This document shows, piece after piece, positions 9,016-21,403 of a stretch of DNA of 64,000 bases. This stretch comes from Paralithodes platypus (taxonomy: Eukaryota > Arthropoda > Malacostraca > Decapoda > Lithodidae), in the NCBI GenBank assembly GCA_032716605.1, contig CM064569.1:9254826-9318825 (forward strand). The letters run 5' to 3'. Position 1 is the first letter of the stretch; every line of letters starts with the position of its first letter. The notes beneath the pieces were generated by a model. The model had not been told where the DNA came from. It was given only the letters and a program-made list of their open reading frames with translations, and ran no database searches. The translations under genes and the position numbers were made by a program.

Positions 9016-11167
9016 AAGAACATAAGAACATAAGAAAATGGGAGTCTGCAGAAAGCCGATCGGCCCAAGCAAGGCAGATCCCTGTCCCACACAACCCCAA
9101 TTACAAAGCCCAATTATAGGCTCAACACTCTAACACCCTGAGGATCATCCCACCAAACCGGTCAGAGACTAACGCAGGATTACGGGGGTCTGCAGAGCGC
9201 TGATTGGCCCAACCCGGCCGATCCCCCCTCACACCCAACCCCTCTCGTCCATATGCTTATCCAATTTTTTCTTAAAGCTCCCTATCGTTCTTGATCCCAC
9301 TATATCACTTGGTAGCCTATTCCACCCATCTACAACTCTGTTACCAAACCAATATTTGCCTATATCTTTTCTGAAACGAAATTTATCTAATTTGAAACCA
9401 TTGGTACGAGTTCTTTCGCTATCACTGAGCTTTAGTACATTTGTCATGTCCCCTTTGTTAATCCCACTAACCCACTTGAACACCTCTATCATATCCCCTC
9501 TAACTCTGCGTCTCTCTAACGAATGTAAACCTAATTTCTTCAACCTTTCTTCATACGGAAAATTTCTAATATTATGGATCATTTTTGTCATTCTACGCTG
9601 AATTCTCTCCAATGAATCTATGTCCATTCTGTAATAAGGACACCAAAATTGGACAGCATAATCCATATGGGGTCTCACTAATGACAAGTAAAGTTTAAGA
9701 TAACATCAGCAGTTCTGTTACTCACACTCCTAGAGATGAACCCGAGAATCCTGTTTGCCTTATTTCGAACGCTTATACACTGTTTTCTAGGCTTCAAATC
9801 ATTGCTAACAAACACACCTAGATCTTTCTCGCAGTCTGAATTTTCTAATTCTAAATTAGCTAGTTTATATTTAACATTTGTTTGCATCTTCCCTATCTTT
9901 AATACCTTGCATTTGTCAATGTTAAACTTCATCTGCCAATTTACTGACCATTCATGTAAGGTATCTAGATCCCTTTGGAGGCACTCTATATCGCTATCTG
10001 AATCAATTGATCTCCCCATTTTAGAATCGTCTGCGAATTTACTTATCCTACTAGTTATACCTAAATCTAGGTCATTTATGTATATAAGAAACAACAGGGG
10101 ACCTAATACCGATCCCTGGGGACACCAGTTTTGACTGCTCCCCACTCTGACTTGGTACCATTTATGCTGACTCTCTGTTTCCTACCAATTAGCCATGACC
10201 TAATCCATCCCAACAACGGACCCTCCTATTCCATGTGCCTCAACCTTTCTCATCAATCTCTCATGAGGGACTCTGTCGAAAGCTTTACTGAAATCTAAAT
10301 ATATAATATCATATGACTTGTCACTATCTACTGCTTCATATACCTCTGAGAAAAAGCTAAGCAAATTAGTAAGGCAAGAACGTCCCTGAGTGAATCCATG
10401 CTGAGAAGAATTTATTAAGTTAAATTTTACTAAGTGGCTTCTTTTCCTAGCAATAATGGACTCTAGCAACTTTCCTATGATTGATGTGAAACTAATGGGA
10501 CGGTAATTGGATGCTATCGATTTATCACCTTTTTTGAAGATCGGAACTACATTTGCAAGCTTCCAAGCTTCTGGAACTAAACCTGTTTCTAATGACTTGT
10601 TAAATATAAATGCTAATGGACTACTTAACTCAACTCTGCATTCTTTTAATACTCTAGCATATACCTCGTCAGGACCAGGCGATTTTTGAAGTTTCAGTCT
10701 GTCAATTTCCTTAAGCACATCATTTCTACTTATACTAACTGTACTTAACATATTTTCTATACTATCACTATATACCATATTGACTTCTGGAATCTGTGCC
10801 AAATTTTCATTAGTGAAAACGGAAAGAAACTGACTATTTAATGTACTGCACATTTCTAAATCATTTTCTGTTATTTCTCCTATTGAAGTTTTTAGGGGCC
10901 TATTACATCTCTAACTTTAGATTTATATAGTTGGTAAAAAGCTTTAGGGTTATTTTTTGAGTCGCTGGCTATCCTTATTTCATAATTTATTTTTGCTTTC
11001 CTGATTTCCTTTTTGACCTGTCTTGATAGAGTCTGATAGTATATATGTAAATGATTTTCACCTTTCTTTATTTTTCGATATATTCCTTTCTTTTTTCCTA
11101 TAAGATCTATTAGCTTATTAGTCATCCATTTTGGTTGGTTCTGCGTCGATCTAAATCTTCTTTTAGG
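9016..11167 (-). mobile_element. CR1 LINE nested inside another CR1, 5'-truncated
   Basis: A 2.15-kb CR1 copy inserted in the same orientation. Its tail starts at 9016 with CATAAGAA octamers. It ends at 11167 in the codons of the APE-RT linker (KRKFRS region of the intact copy), so APE and ORF1 are missing. GACTT flanks both ends (9011-9015 and 11168-11172). This is a short target-site duplication, though two bases could be microhomology with the element. Coding is broken by single-base deletions near 9693, near 10125 and near 10905. Confidence 0.85.
9229..11167 (-). pseudogene. CR1 ORF2 RT region (nested copy)
   Basis: In order from the 5' side come the linker (KKGIYRKIKKGENHL), RT N-terminus (SPGPDEVYARVLKE, NYRPISFTSIIGKLLE), the YLDFSKAFDRVPHE box, the [10 protein letters not shown] box and the C-terminal domain. 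The catalytic FADD box reads FADDSK instead of FADDTK. Three single-base deletions shift the frame: near 10905, near 10125 (CTGGGG where others have CTGGGGG) and near 9693 (GTTTAAG for GTTTTAAG). Non-functional but recently active judging by its closeness to the 48930-53163 copy. Confidence 0.8.
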
Positions 11168-12028
11168 GACTTCGTACCATTTATGCTGACTCTCTGCTTC
11201 CTACCAATTAGCCATGACCTAATCCATCCCAACAACGCCCCACCTATTCCATGCGCCTCAACCTTTCTCATCAATCTCTCATGGGGGACTCTGTCGAAAG
11301 CTTTACTGAAATCTAAATATATTATATCATATGACTTGTCATTATCTACTGCTTCATATACCTCTGAGAAAAAACTAAGCAAATTAGTAAGGCAAGAACG
11401 TCCCTGCGTGAATCCATGCTGAAAAGAATTGATTAAATTAAATGTATCTAAGTGGTTTCTAATTTTACTAGCAATAATTGACTCTAGTAGCTTTCCTATG
11501 ATTGATGTAAGACTAATGGGACGGTCATTGGATGCTATTGATTTGTCACCTTTTTTTGAAGATCGGAACTACGTTTGCAAGCTTCCAAGCTTCTGGAACT
11601 ATACCTGTCTCTAATGACTTGTTAAATAAAAATGTTAATGGGTAACTTAACTCATCCCTACATTCTTTTAATACTCTAGCATATACCTCATCAGGATCAG
11701 GCGATTTATGAGGTTTCAGTCTGTCAATTTCCTTAAGCACATCATTTCTACTTATAGTAACCGTACTTAACCTATTTTCTATACTATCGCTATTACCTTA
11801 CGGACTTCTGGAAACTGTGCCAAATTTTCATTAGTGAAAACGGAAAGAAATTTACTATTTAATGTACTGCACATTTCTAAATCATTTTCTGTCAATTCTC
11901 CTATCGAAGTTTTAAGGGGGACTATTTATCTCTAACTTTAGATTTTATATAGCTGGTAAAAAGCCTTAGGGTTATATTTTGAGTCATTGGCTATCCTGAT
12001 TTCATAATTTCTCTTGTCTGTCCTGTTG
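11168..12028 (-). pseudogene. host CR1 LINE, upstream RT part (interrupted)
   Basis: Continuation of the element at 7873-9015. It runs from GTKS codons through YLDFSKAFDRVPHE, QHGF.QGRSCLTNLL, IASN.RPIS and DPDEVYARVLKECRD to about 12028, where similarity stops in the linker region (5' truncation). Frame breaks occur near 11540 (an extra T in a T-run) and elsewhere. It belongs to a subfamily distinct from the nested copy: AHGIGGALLGW and ETGIVPEAW versus GGSLLGW and ETGLVPE.W. Confidence 0.8.
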
Positions 12029-12334
12029 ATATAGGTTAGTGCACACACAACATATATACAGAGTGTACACATGCCTTAATCATATTGCAACATACACACA
12101 TGTACTTTCAGGGCAATACTATCATTGTTTAATATCCCATGATAATATACCGTACTCTGTAGTATCGGCAGCGTTGCACCAAATATATCCGGCACCGCTG
12201 CACATGTTTTCATCAGTAACATCCGGTCGGCACTCAGCATAGCAGTGCCACCCCAGCTCTGTATATCTTTGGCTAATAAGAACCTATAAACTTATCTCTG
12301 GACTTTTATTCTACATCCTTGTGCAAGAAAGGAT
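12029..12334. other. unassigned, up to assembly gap
   Basis: CA/TA-rich start, then sequence without recognised features up to the gap. It may include flanking target DNA of the BEL element, whose 3' LTR end is hidden in the gap. Confidence 0.3.
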
Positions 12335-12434
12335 NNNNNNNNNNNNNNNNNNNNNNNNNNNNNNNNNNNNNNNNNNNNNNNNNNNNNNNNNNNNNNNNNN
12401 NNNNNNNNNNNNNNNNNNNNNNNNNNNNNNNNNN
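12335..12434. other. assembly gap (100 N)
   Basis: Exactly 100 N, the usual placeholder for a gap of unknown size. About 60 bp of the BEL 3' LTR and its flank are missing here. Confidence 0.99.
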
Positions 12435-13205
12435 TCTAAATGGAAAACTACTCTATATCTAAATGAATTCAATCTGAAAAAAGCTAATTTATATCAAAAG
12501 GTCTCACATAATAAATGTATATATTGGGTAAGGTTATAAGGGTTACTATTAGCCAGGAATTAACTCACCAATAGTTCCACGTGGTAATGAGGCCAGGGAG
12601 AACGTTTTACCCAATATGGTGGTGGACAATGGGGAACGAGACTGACTTCGGTCCCAAGACTCGAGTCAAGTTAAAGAAAGAATAAATTATTACATGGGAA
12701 TGGACATGAATAATATGCTTATCTATCAGTCAGTCATGATGTCGATGAGAGCTGTCGTGATGATGTAGCCTGTGTGTAGAAAAAAATAGCAGTATACTTG
12801 CTGTATGTGTATTGTGATTAGAGGCACAAAGAGCACTATCCACTGAGGGCGTAAAATTAGATGTTCACTGGTTGGTGTTCGTGAAGGCATCTGGCGTACC
12901 TCAAAAGCACACCGTTGCTGCCTTGGCCAAAACCGCCAGGAGCCCAAATTATCGTACCGCATTTAGGTTGCTCTATACGATAAATTATACCTAATATATA
13001 CGATAAAATTCATATATACTACATAAGAACCATGGCAATATTGCTTAATAGCATATTAGGCCTTTTATAACTTAAACTTATGTTACAATCTCATAATATA
13101 CGATCTACTTCGTCCTAAGTCGTGCTGTAGGAGAGATTGTGTATGTCACAGAGACATACGAAAGATCACACAAAGAGTCATCTTCTATCGAATTTAGTCG
13201 ATACA
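12435..13205 (-). repeat. BEL/Pao 3' LTR, clipped by the gap
   Basis: Aligns along its length with 19056-19793 (for example GGTCTCACATAATAAATGTA, CCATGGCAATATTGCTTAAT), with small indels including an insertion of about 20 bp near 12779. The internal end on the minus strand is TGTATCG (TG start). It is preceded on that strand by TTTTTTGTGTGGGGAG, a polypurine tract at 13206-13221. Confidence 0.85.
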
Positions 13206-16200
13206 CTCCCCACACAAAAAAGACCTGAACCCCACCTTAAACCCAAAGTTGCCCAGAGGCTATCTTCTGACAGCCACAAGGCCGATAGCGCCAGCAGCAG
13301 CGCGTCTGGGACGCGTCCCGGTCCGAGAATGATCACCATCAGTAATGAGGTGAGTCCGTTCCTTTGTAGAATCCTCGGACCCAGCAATAAACAGGTGGAG
13401 CCTCAGATTGCAATGCGGAATCGAGCCTCCAAAGCCCGTACAAACGTGCGATAGGAAACGAACAGTAGTTTTTCCAGTGGCTGTCTTCAATACCGCCACC
13501 CGCTCTACAGAGTCTGCCCCCTTGTATACCTCCAATCCGCGGCCTAATTTCCAGTATAACACGAGGACTATCTTCTTTAATTAAAACAACTTCCGCAACT
13601 GTAGGTGCGTTGGTCGCTACCAGAGGGAGTAACACTCCTTTAGGCCTCCCTCAATGCTAGCAGATATTCACTAATCCACCGGTTTCCTAAAATCCTCGAT
13701 TATCCTGGAATATATACTGGTATCTCTTAGACACCGCTACCTCAGAGATACAACGAGGGATCCTCTAACTCTACTTATGGACTGAAAATCAGATGGGAAA
13801 CGCAGTCCCCAAGTAAATGGTTTTCCCATATAGCAAGTGAGCCTGGTGTTAATTGGTAGTGGTTTTCTTGCAGGTCGGTGTAGCACATATGTAAGCGGGC
13901 GATCATTCACGGACTGCCTCTATCTCTGTGAGGGACTGTCGTCAACTCACTCTTCTTTAATAGAGCCACGTCCTACAACCGCTCTGAGTCCTGACCTTTA
14001 CTATGTCGAACCACATCGTTCCCACATTCCACCAAACCAAGGTGCCTTAACTGGAAATGAACCTCCATTCGCACTTCTTCTCTCCCCAAAAAACGTGATG
14101 ACAGTAGGCTCACTACTCATATCCTTTAGATATTTTTGATGCTTGGACATAAGTGGGAGCATGGTCGCTAAGAATGAGTTGAGGGCATGAACGACGGGGC
14201 ACAAAACCGTTCTGAACGCCAGCATTAAATTCTTCGCTAGACATATTTAATCACATAGTTCTAGGTGTCCTGCTCGAGACGTCGCACAGGTAAACAATAT
14301 ATATAAACCTTCTCATGCTCCCTCATCTTCACTGCCCCTCTGTAATCTAATCCTACCGCTTGGAAAGGTTCTACGTGCTTTACACAGCATTCAGGGAGAG
14401 GTGGAGCTGGTCCAGTTGCATATGGTTTACCCTTTAGTCTCTGGCATATTACACACTTTCTCACTACGCGTCGAGCTACTTGTCGAACTCTGGGTATCCA
14501 CCATGCGAGACGTAAATTTGATATAATATGACATACCCCGTAGTGTTTTACTTCCCTATGTGCACGTATGATCAATAGATCAGTAACGTGATGTCTTGTT
14601 GGCATAAGTATAGGGCGGTTTGTGCCGTCTGGTACACCCGACCACTTCAGGCGACCCTCACACCTGATGAGGCCATTGTCTAGGTGCAACCTTAGTTGAC
14701 GCACTATATTAGGCAATAAGTCTTATTCGAGTGGCTTTTCAAGGATTCTAATTCATTGGAAAAGGTTTCTACTTGAACCCATTTGATCAAAGTTACTTCA
14801 GCTGCTTTAAATTCACGAGCATCAATGTTGTGACCCCTGTTGCAGAGTTGGCCCGTTACTTTAAGCTTGAGATTGGATACATATCGCAACACCCAAGCTA
14901 CAACTCTGACTAGTTTATTATAGTCACCGAATCTTGCCCACTTCATATAGGACCCGGTGGCTCATTTGGTTGGGCTGTAACTGCCACTGTTTCCAGTGGC
15001 AGAAGTCCCTCACCAACAGCATGCCATATCGTCCATTCACTTTCATGGAGCCGTAACTTTGGACCATGCCACCACAATTCGGACTTCATTAACTGGCTAG
15101 CCGTTATAACCCCTAGTTATGAGATCACTAGGGTTGTTCTTTGTATTTACATAATGATAAGCAACGTCTGGCAAAAGGCTCTAATCTCATCTACCCTATT
15201 CCGCACATAAACTGGCAGAGACTTCTTGCTATGTATCCAGTTGAGTGCGACCTGACTATCGCACCATACATGAACGATTTCAATATTTAATTCGCTCTCG
15301 TATGCTGCGCGTACATGTTGCACCAGACGTGCTAATAGCAGCATGGCAGTCAATTCCATTTTAGGGATAGTTACCTTTTAACCGGGGCTACCTTGGCCCG
15401 GGCTGTAAACTAAATGTGCCCCAAATGAAGTAACAACATATATGGCTACCCCGTATGCCGTGGCGCTAGCATCGCAAAACGTGTGTAACGTAACGTCACC
15501 GAACGCCGCCACTTTACGAGGTATAGGTTTAGTACATAGGATGGCATATTCATTCAACAACAATGTCCCTTGGTCATTCAGGTCCTCGGGCAAACTGTCA
15601 TCCCATCCTATCTTACGTCTCCAAACTCCTGCATTAGAATCCTAGCTCTTATGGTAACGGGTAATGCTAGACCCAAAGGATCAAAAAATTGCGCAACTTT
15701 GCTCAACAGACTTCTTTTTGTGTGCGCTCCTGTCTGCTGAGCAAAAGACCTTGTTTGAAAAGTTAGTAAGTCATGTTTAGGTTGCCAGATCATCCCCAAA
15801 TTTCTGGACTTTTCCTGGTTAAGAGATGCCGTACCATCCACTTGTATTAAACTCTGAAGATCTTCACTATTAGTAACCCACTCACGGAGAAATAGATGTG
15901 CATCCGCAAACAATCTGCGTGCGTGCCAGTATCCATACAACAAATCACCTTTAGTACCGCTAGTACCCTGCAAATTGTCAATGTATAATCCGCGAGATAG
16001 TTTACTTGTGTCCTCATGAGTGTCAGCTAGATGTTTTCTGATTGTGGCATTTAACAAAAACTGCGAGCAAGTGGCCCCAAAGAGTACAACCCGAAAACGG
16101 TATATTATGATGGGACTTTCAGAGTCGCTAATGTCGCCGGACCAAAGAAAGCGGGTAACTTCTCTATCTTCCTCCTTTAGCTTGACCATCAAGAATGCTT

Positions 16201-17364
16201 TCTCGATGTCACTGGTATAGGCATACTTCCCCAGCCTAAACCGCAATAGATGTTGGGACAGGTCCGACACCATGGACGGACCTGTCAACAGGCAGTCATT
16301 TAGACTGGGTTGTTGTCCTTTGGGGGCAGAACAGTCATACACCACCCGTATTGGTGTGGTGACGCTGTCTTTCTTTTACCCCATGATGGGCCAGATAGTG
16401 AACCCTACCCTTCTTACACGGTCGCCTGACATCGACTCTCTCTATAAAGCCCCTATTCTCATAACTCCGAAATACATCGTCATACGCCCTGCGCGTGCTC
16501 GGTTCGTTAGACAATTTCCGCTGCAATGCGCGCAAGCGACCTAATGCCAAACCATAGTTGGTAGGCAGGCTTATCTCACTGTTCTTCCAGGGTAAACTAA
16601 CTTTATATTGCTTGTCTGCGGCACAGTAGCACACAGACTCGTCAAACCTTTGTAGCGCAACTTCCGAGTCATAATCAGTCTCCATAGGATTAATGCCTAT
16701 GTGATCCAATCTCCACCGTCGTTCCAGGTCGAACTCGGCAGCCATCTTAGGGTCATTGGTTGGGAATCCTCCCTTCCCAACTCCTCTGCCGTGGTTACAT
16801 TGACTCTATATATCGAGACCGTGTCGACCAGGACCTTTGACTGTGTAGTATGCACCTTTCCGCTCATGCAGTATCCAAATAAGTGGGGATTAAAATTACA
16901 CCACACATCTTTTTAAATCCAGGGTATACTACTTCATAATAATGATCCACACCAAGTAGAACATGCACCTCACTCTGATTTCCCATGGGATCTGACAAGT
17001 TAACCCCTTTGCTACGTAATGCGTGTTCCACCTTCTTCACACCCACAGATACATATTCTGGTAGGTGTCTACTACGATACAAGTCATAAAGTACCGGTTT
17101 TTAACGATAGAAATATGAAATCTCCGCTATCTCGTAGTCTTGTTTATCAGTAACCCCTGTGAAGCCCTGTAATCAAAGAGTCTCAGCCCCTACGATTCGG
17201 TGCTTCAGTCCCACTAGTACGGACCTCTTTATAAAGGAACGTTGAGACCCTTGATCTAGAAGTACCCGACAAACTTTGTTACTGTCATTACCTTCCATGG
17301 GAATCTGTATTGTGGGCAATATAGTGGTGTCTTGCTTGCTACCTAGTGCCACAGTTGTAGTACC
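13206..17364 (-). pseudogene. BEL/Pao pol (PR-RT-RH-IN), broken
   Basis: Minus-strand pol in BEL/Pao order. Aspartic protease is near 17270 (LLDQGSQRSFI) with its partner motif VHVLLGVDHYY near 16960. Reverse transcriptase spans 15608-16745 (VVYDCSA-type box read as MVYDCSAPKG, SLNDCLLTGP, SDIEKAFLMVKL). The catalytic box reads YIDN where YVDD is expected. RNase H pieces lie at 14940-15600, the integrase zinc finger at 14400-14600 (HREVKHYG..CVICQRLKG), integrase core fragments at 14000-14330 and the C-terminal part at 13340-13640. Many frameshifts and stops separate the frames. It would have formed one Gag-Pol with the gag upstream, but a TAG at 17365 ends that frame. Confidence 0.85.
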
Positions 17365-18549
17365 CTAATTTTTGACGTCTTTGACTTTATCTGCTGTAGG
17401 ACACAACTTATCAAAGTGATGTCCTTTGCAGTGCCGACAGGGCCTTAAGTATGTAGCAGTACATTGTCCCTGCTTACCATGTTCCCCACTTAGACAACCT
17501 ACACATAGCTTCAATCTTTTCGCCTGTGCTACCTTTGTCTCATTTGTCGGGTATTTTATGCAGAAACTCCATTTATGTTTGTTGTTACATAGCTTACATA
17601 GAATCTGAGCAGGTTTCTTATACACACCCTCTTTATTTACTTTAGTCCCCACTGTCATGCTTATTGTTCCCCTCTTCTCCACATTCTCACTCCCTCCCGA
17701 CACATACATTCTCCCTTTGTTCAACTGTAGATTATTGATCTCCTTGCTCAACTGAGTTTTGAACTCCCCCAGTTCAAATGATCTTACCTTATCAAGTATT
17801 GCCATAGGAAGCTTCTGACGCAAGATAATGACTATCATTTCCTGCGTGGTAAGCCCTAGGGTGTCTAGCGATCGAGTATGGCACTCCATATTTGCCCTGA
17901 AGTTTGTCAACTCATCAACCTTATACTGTGGTTCTGCGAGCCCCAACAAGGCAACGACATGGGCCATCTTCAACTGCTCTCTATCCCCGTATGTGGACTC
18001 TAATAAGTGTACCGCTTCAAGAGAACTACCACCCACTGCTGCAAAACCCTCTATTAAATGTAAGGCCTCTCCTTCCATTTGTCCCTTCAGATAGTGAAAC
18101 TTGCGGACATTATCCAAAGAGTATTCATGAACCGTAGATCGAAATACGTCCCAGAAAGCTAACCACTCGGTTAACTTGCCCCCAAATGTAGGAAGATTGA
18201 GCTTTGGGAGGTGTACAGTATGTTTTGGGTCAGCCCTTCTATGGGCCTCATTATCGCCTCCCTTCTTACTTTCTACTGCACGCTGTAATAGGTACTTCGC
18301 TCTAAAGACAGGTTCGTCATAGAGGGCGCAATTATCACACTCTGTAACTATCTCTTCCTCCTCTATCATGTCAGCCACAATCACCTCACTCAGAGCCGTA
18401 ATACGACCGTGGGTAGCCTGGACGTTTTCTAATCTAGCCTCCAATTCCTCTAGTTCAGCAGTAGTGATGAAAGTGTTGACGTCCACAATTAGCCTATTTA
18501 ATACTCCCCGAAGTCCCGCCCTTTGATTTTTAGGGGCTTTGATCAGCAC
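17365..18549 (-). CDS. BEL/Pao Gag-like protein
   Basis: A 394-codon open frame. The N-terminal part (about 35-65) is rich in E and L and likely coiled. Residues about 115-270 hold the BEL/Pao gag core (LPKLNLPTFGGKLTEWLAFW, then GEALHLIEGF). The C-terminal 60 residues are rich in Cys and His (CKLCNNKHKWSFC, CVGCLSGEHGKQGQC, CRHCKGHHFDKLC), zinc-knuckle-like RNA-binding motifs. Role: packages element RNA into particles. The first codon given is GTG; an ATG nearby (MDKNDKDTV) is in another frame and quickly stops, so the true start was probably lost by a small indel. The frame ends in TAG before protease; in this family gag and pol are commonly one frame, so I read the stop as a mutation. Confidence 0.8.
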   Translation of the reverse strand: MLIKAPKNQRAGLRGVLNRLIVDVNTFITTAELEELEARLENVQATHGRITALSEVIVADMIEEEEIVTECDNCALYDEPVFRAKYLLQRAVESKKGGDNEAHRRADPKHTVHLPKLNLPTFGGKLTEWLAFWDVFRSTVHEYSLDNVRKFHYLKGQMEGEALHLIEGFAAVGGSSLEAVHLLESTYGDREQLKMAHVVALLGLAEPQYKVDELTNFRANMECHTRSLDTLGLTTQEMIVIILRQKLPMAILDKVRSFELGEFKTQLSKEINNLQLNKGRMYVSGGSENVEKRGTISMTVGTKVNKEGVYKKPAQILCKLCNNKHKWSFCIKYPTNETKVAQAKRLKLCVGCLSGEHGKQGQCTATYLRPCRHCKGHHFDKLCPTADKVKDVKN

Positions 18550-18975
18550 CCCACTAGACGGTGTCTTTATCGTTTTTATCCATTTTGCATGTGAGCCTAT
18601 AGGCTATGTATCTAAATGTTACGTTACAAAAACAACGGCCAAATAATAGTCAAATTAAGAGACGCCAACCGGCGGACTTCTATGTTATGGAGAAAAAATA
18701 GTACACTAAATAGCAATACCTACTAATGGATCATATTGAACAAGAAAACAAATGTTAGGTCAGGTCATATGTCACAGGAAGTCTGAAACGGAAAAGAAAA
18801 TTATTGGGGAAAGATGATGGGTGGGATGCAGGACTTAGGCAGGCACAACGATGTGACCCTGCATTCCGGCTCTAACCATCGCTTGGCTAGCCTTGCCAGT
18901 TTATCATAGAGTTGTTCCTGCATCCTGTTATATGTCCCCTTGTTCATTGCCTTAAAATCCCTTACTGGTAGCTAA

Positions 18976-18994
18976 TTCCCGGGTCTGGGCACCA
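18976..18994 (-). other. BEL primer-binding site
   Basis: On the minus strand TGGTGCCCAGACCCGGGAA begins one base after the 5' LTR's terminal CA. TGG plus complementarity to a tRNA 3' end is the standard layout; I do not assign the tRNA. A leader of about 430 bp without features separates it from gag. Confidence 0.75.
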
Positions 18995-18995
18995 A

Positions 18996-19793
18996 TGTGG
19001 TAAACTATCAATGGAAGTTAAATATTACTAAGCTATAATGAATCAAATCAAATCAATCTAAATGAAAACTACTCTATATCTAAATTGAATTCAATCTGAA
19101 ACAAGCTAATTTATATCCAAAGGTCTCACATAATAAATGTATATATAGGGTAAGGTTATAAGGGTTAATATTAGCCAGGAATTAACTCACCAATAGTTCC
19201 ACGTGGCAATGAGGCAAGGGAGAACGTTTTACCCAATATGGTGGTGGACAATGGGCAACGAGACTGAGACTTCGGTCCCAAGACTCGAGTCAAGTTAAAG
19301 AAAGAATAAATGATTACATGGGAATGGACATGAATAATATGCTTATCTATCAGTCAGTCATGATGTCGATGAGAGCGTCGTGATGATGTAGCTGTGTGTA
19401 TTGCTGTATGTGTATTGTGATTAGAGGCACAAAAGCACGATCAATTGAGGGCGGAAAATTAGATGTTAACTGGTTGGTGTTCGTGAAGGCTCTGGCGTAC
19501 CACAAAAGCACACCTTGCTGCCTTGGCAAACCGCCAGGAGCCCAAATTATCGTACCGCATTTAGGTTGCTCTATACGATAAATTATATTAATATATACGA
19601 TAAATTCATATATACTACATAAGACCATGGCAATATTGCTTAATAGCATATTAGGCCTTTTATAACTTAACTTATTTACAATCTTATAATATACGATCTA
19701 CTCGTCCTACGTCGTGCTGTAGGAGAGATCGTGATGTCACAGAGACATACGAGATCACAAAAGAGTCATATTCTATCGTATTTATACGATACT
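18996..19793 (-). repeat. BEL/Pao 5' LTR
   Basis: About 798 bp. It aligns with the 3' LTR at 12435-13205. On the minus strand it ends in CCACA next to the primer-binding site and starts at about 19793 (AGTATCG, versus TGTATCG in the 3' LTR, so the terminal T appears mutated). Differences between the two LTRs show the insertion is not recent. Confidence 0.85.
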
Positions 19794-19989
19794 TATCATA
19801 TTATATTAATGTCTGTAATGATGTATGAATACAGTCTTAATACTTAATGATGATATTAGAGGACTGTAGTTATAGTGTCCGTGGGTCGGTGGTGAGTGTG
19901 CATGTGGCTTGGCACAGCTTGGGGGCCCCTTATATAGGGGCTGTGCACAATGGGGGCCATGCCTGGCATACTTGCATCTCATTCCTAAC
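19794..19989. other. unassigned flank
   Basis: Contains GGGGCCCCTTATATAGGGGC near 19921-19940, a GC-flanked TATATA with partial palindromy. No attached gene is visible. Confidence 0.3.
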
Positions 19990-20290
19990 AAATCCCAGTA
20001 ATGCTCGGTGACTCCCAGTGACTCCTATCTAATTCCCAGTGATTCCTATATTACTCCTATCGACTCGTATATTACAGTAATCCGAAATTTTCAACTTTTC
20101 AATAACTCGCACTTCATTCCTGGTTTTATCCCGGTGATTCCCAGTGACTGCCAGTGATTCGCAGGTACACTCCCACTGGTTCCTACGGTGTTGTGAGTGC
20201 ACGGGGAATTGCAGACATTCGCGGTCGTATTCCCAGGAATCACCAGGAATCATTACTCCTTGTGATTCTAGCTCGCATTCCTGACTGTGT
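19990..20290. repeat. degenerate CCCAGTGATTC-type short repeats
   Basis: Variants of CCCAGTGA(C/T)T and GATTCCCAG occur many times at irregular spacing, partly in both orientations (for example CCCAGGAATCACCAGGAATC). No coding signal. Confidence 0.6.
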
Positions 20291-21403
20291 GAAGTACCCT
20301 TTAGTCTATAATTTCCTCTTCTTATGAAACAAGATGAATTCTTTCAAATCAAATATAGCTACTCGTTCTAATTGAGGACTTATTTAGTAAACGTATGATG
20401 TTTCCAACTTGATGGGATTAAACCCTTTCAGGATACGAGGGCAAGTTTGTTCATTTTAGTCTGGGCATCATTAGACAATTTTACTCAGCTAAGGAAGGAA
20501 TTTTGTAATTCAGGGGGTTCATTGAGATTTATTTAACCCATATGATTCATTTAATGGTAACCAGAGTGAAATATTTAACATTTCCACGAATAATGAAAGG
20601 TCAATTTAAAGTATCGGTATGTAACTTCTTCATGGTCTACGGTAACCTAAATATTTACAAGTAGTTCACATTTACGCCATACAAATACAACGATTCAAGT
20701 CAGATCATGTTAAGTATTTCTTTTGTTCGAATTGCGTCAGCAAAGCTGCAAAAGACGTCTATAATTGTGAGATTGCATCGACTTTAAAAAATTACTCGTG
20801 TAGTTAATTTCATGGCTGAGTAAGTTATTAATCTTGCACATAATTATACTGTATATGCTACATTTCCTTTTGCTGCAGAATTAGCATCCTCGTTAGCGGT
20901 AGTTTGTATATTCCAGTGTACAATAGACTAGGGAATGGACAGACAGATGAGAAGGAGTGTTATCTAACTGTACAGAGAAGAAAAGTTCAGAAAGTAAAAC
21001 TAAAGTAGAAGAGTAGAAGGTGACGAGCTGTCCGTCTTGCTATTCCTTGGAGTACATTATGTACATAAGCTATAATTACTGCAACCATCTTGTATATTTG
21101 TTGTTGGAAAAATTACCCGGCCAAAGGCCAAGACTCACGAACAAATTGACACCTACATAGCATGAAAAGTCTTCAATATTTACAAGGACATTGGTGAAAG
21201 GTCTTACAACCAGCAAACTAACGAGACAAACGTCTTAAATCTCGAAACTAAATGTGCTGAACTTGAGGGAGAAGGGGATCGAGAATAAAACAAAAATCCG
21301 TTTTAAGAATATTTGGCCATAATGGCCTGTGGTAACCTTGAATGTTGCCATTTTGGTTGTGAACATTTATGAATGTGATCATTATTACAAGAATGTGACT
21401 CAC
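20291..21403. other. AT-rich DNA, possible intron
   Basis: No repeats or coding segments recognised. If the UDP-glycosyltransferase exon at 21404-21586 is live, this is the start of its first intron; I found no second exon here on the minus strand. Confidence 0.35.

Noticed and set aside
19918..19950. TATATA flanked by GGGGCCCC as a BEL promoter
   Set aside because: It lies outside the LTR as defined by comparison of both LTRs.
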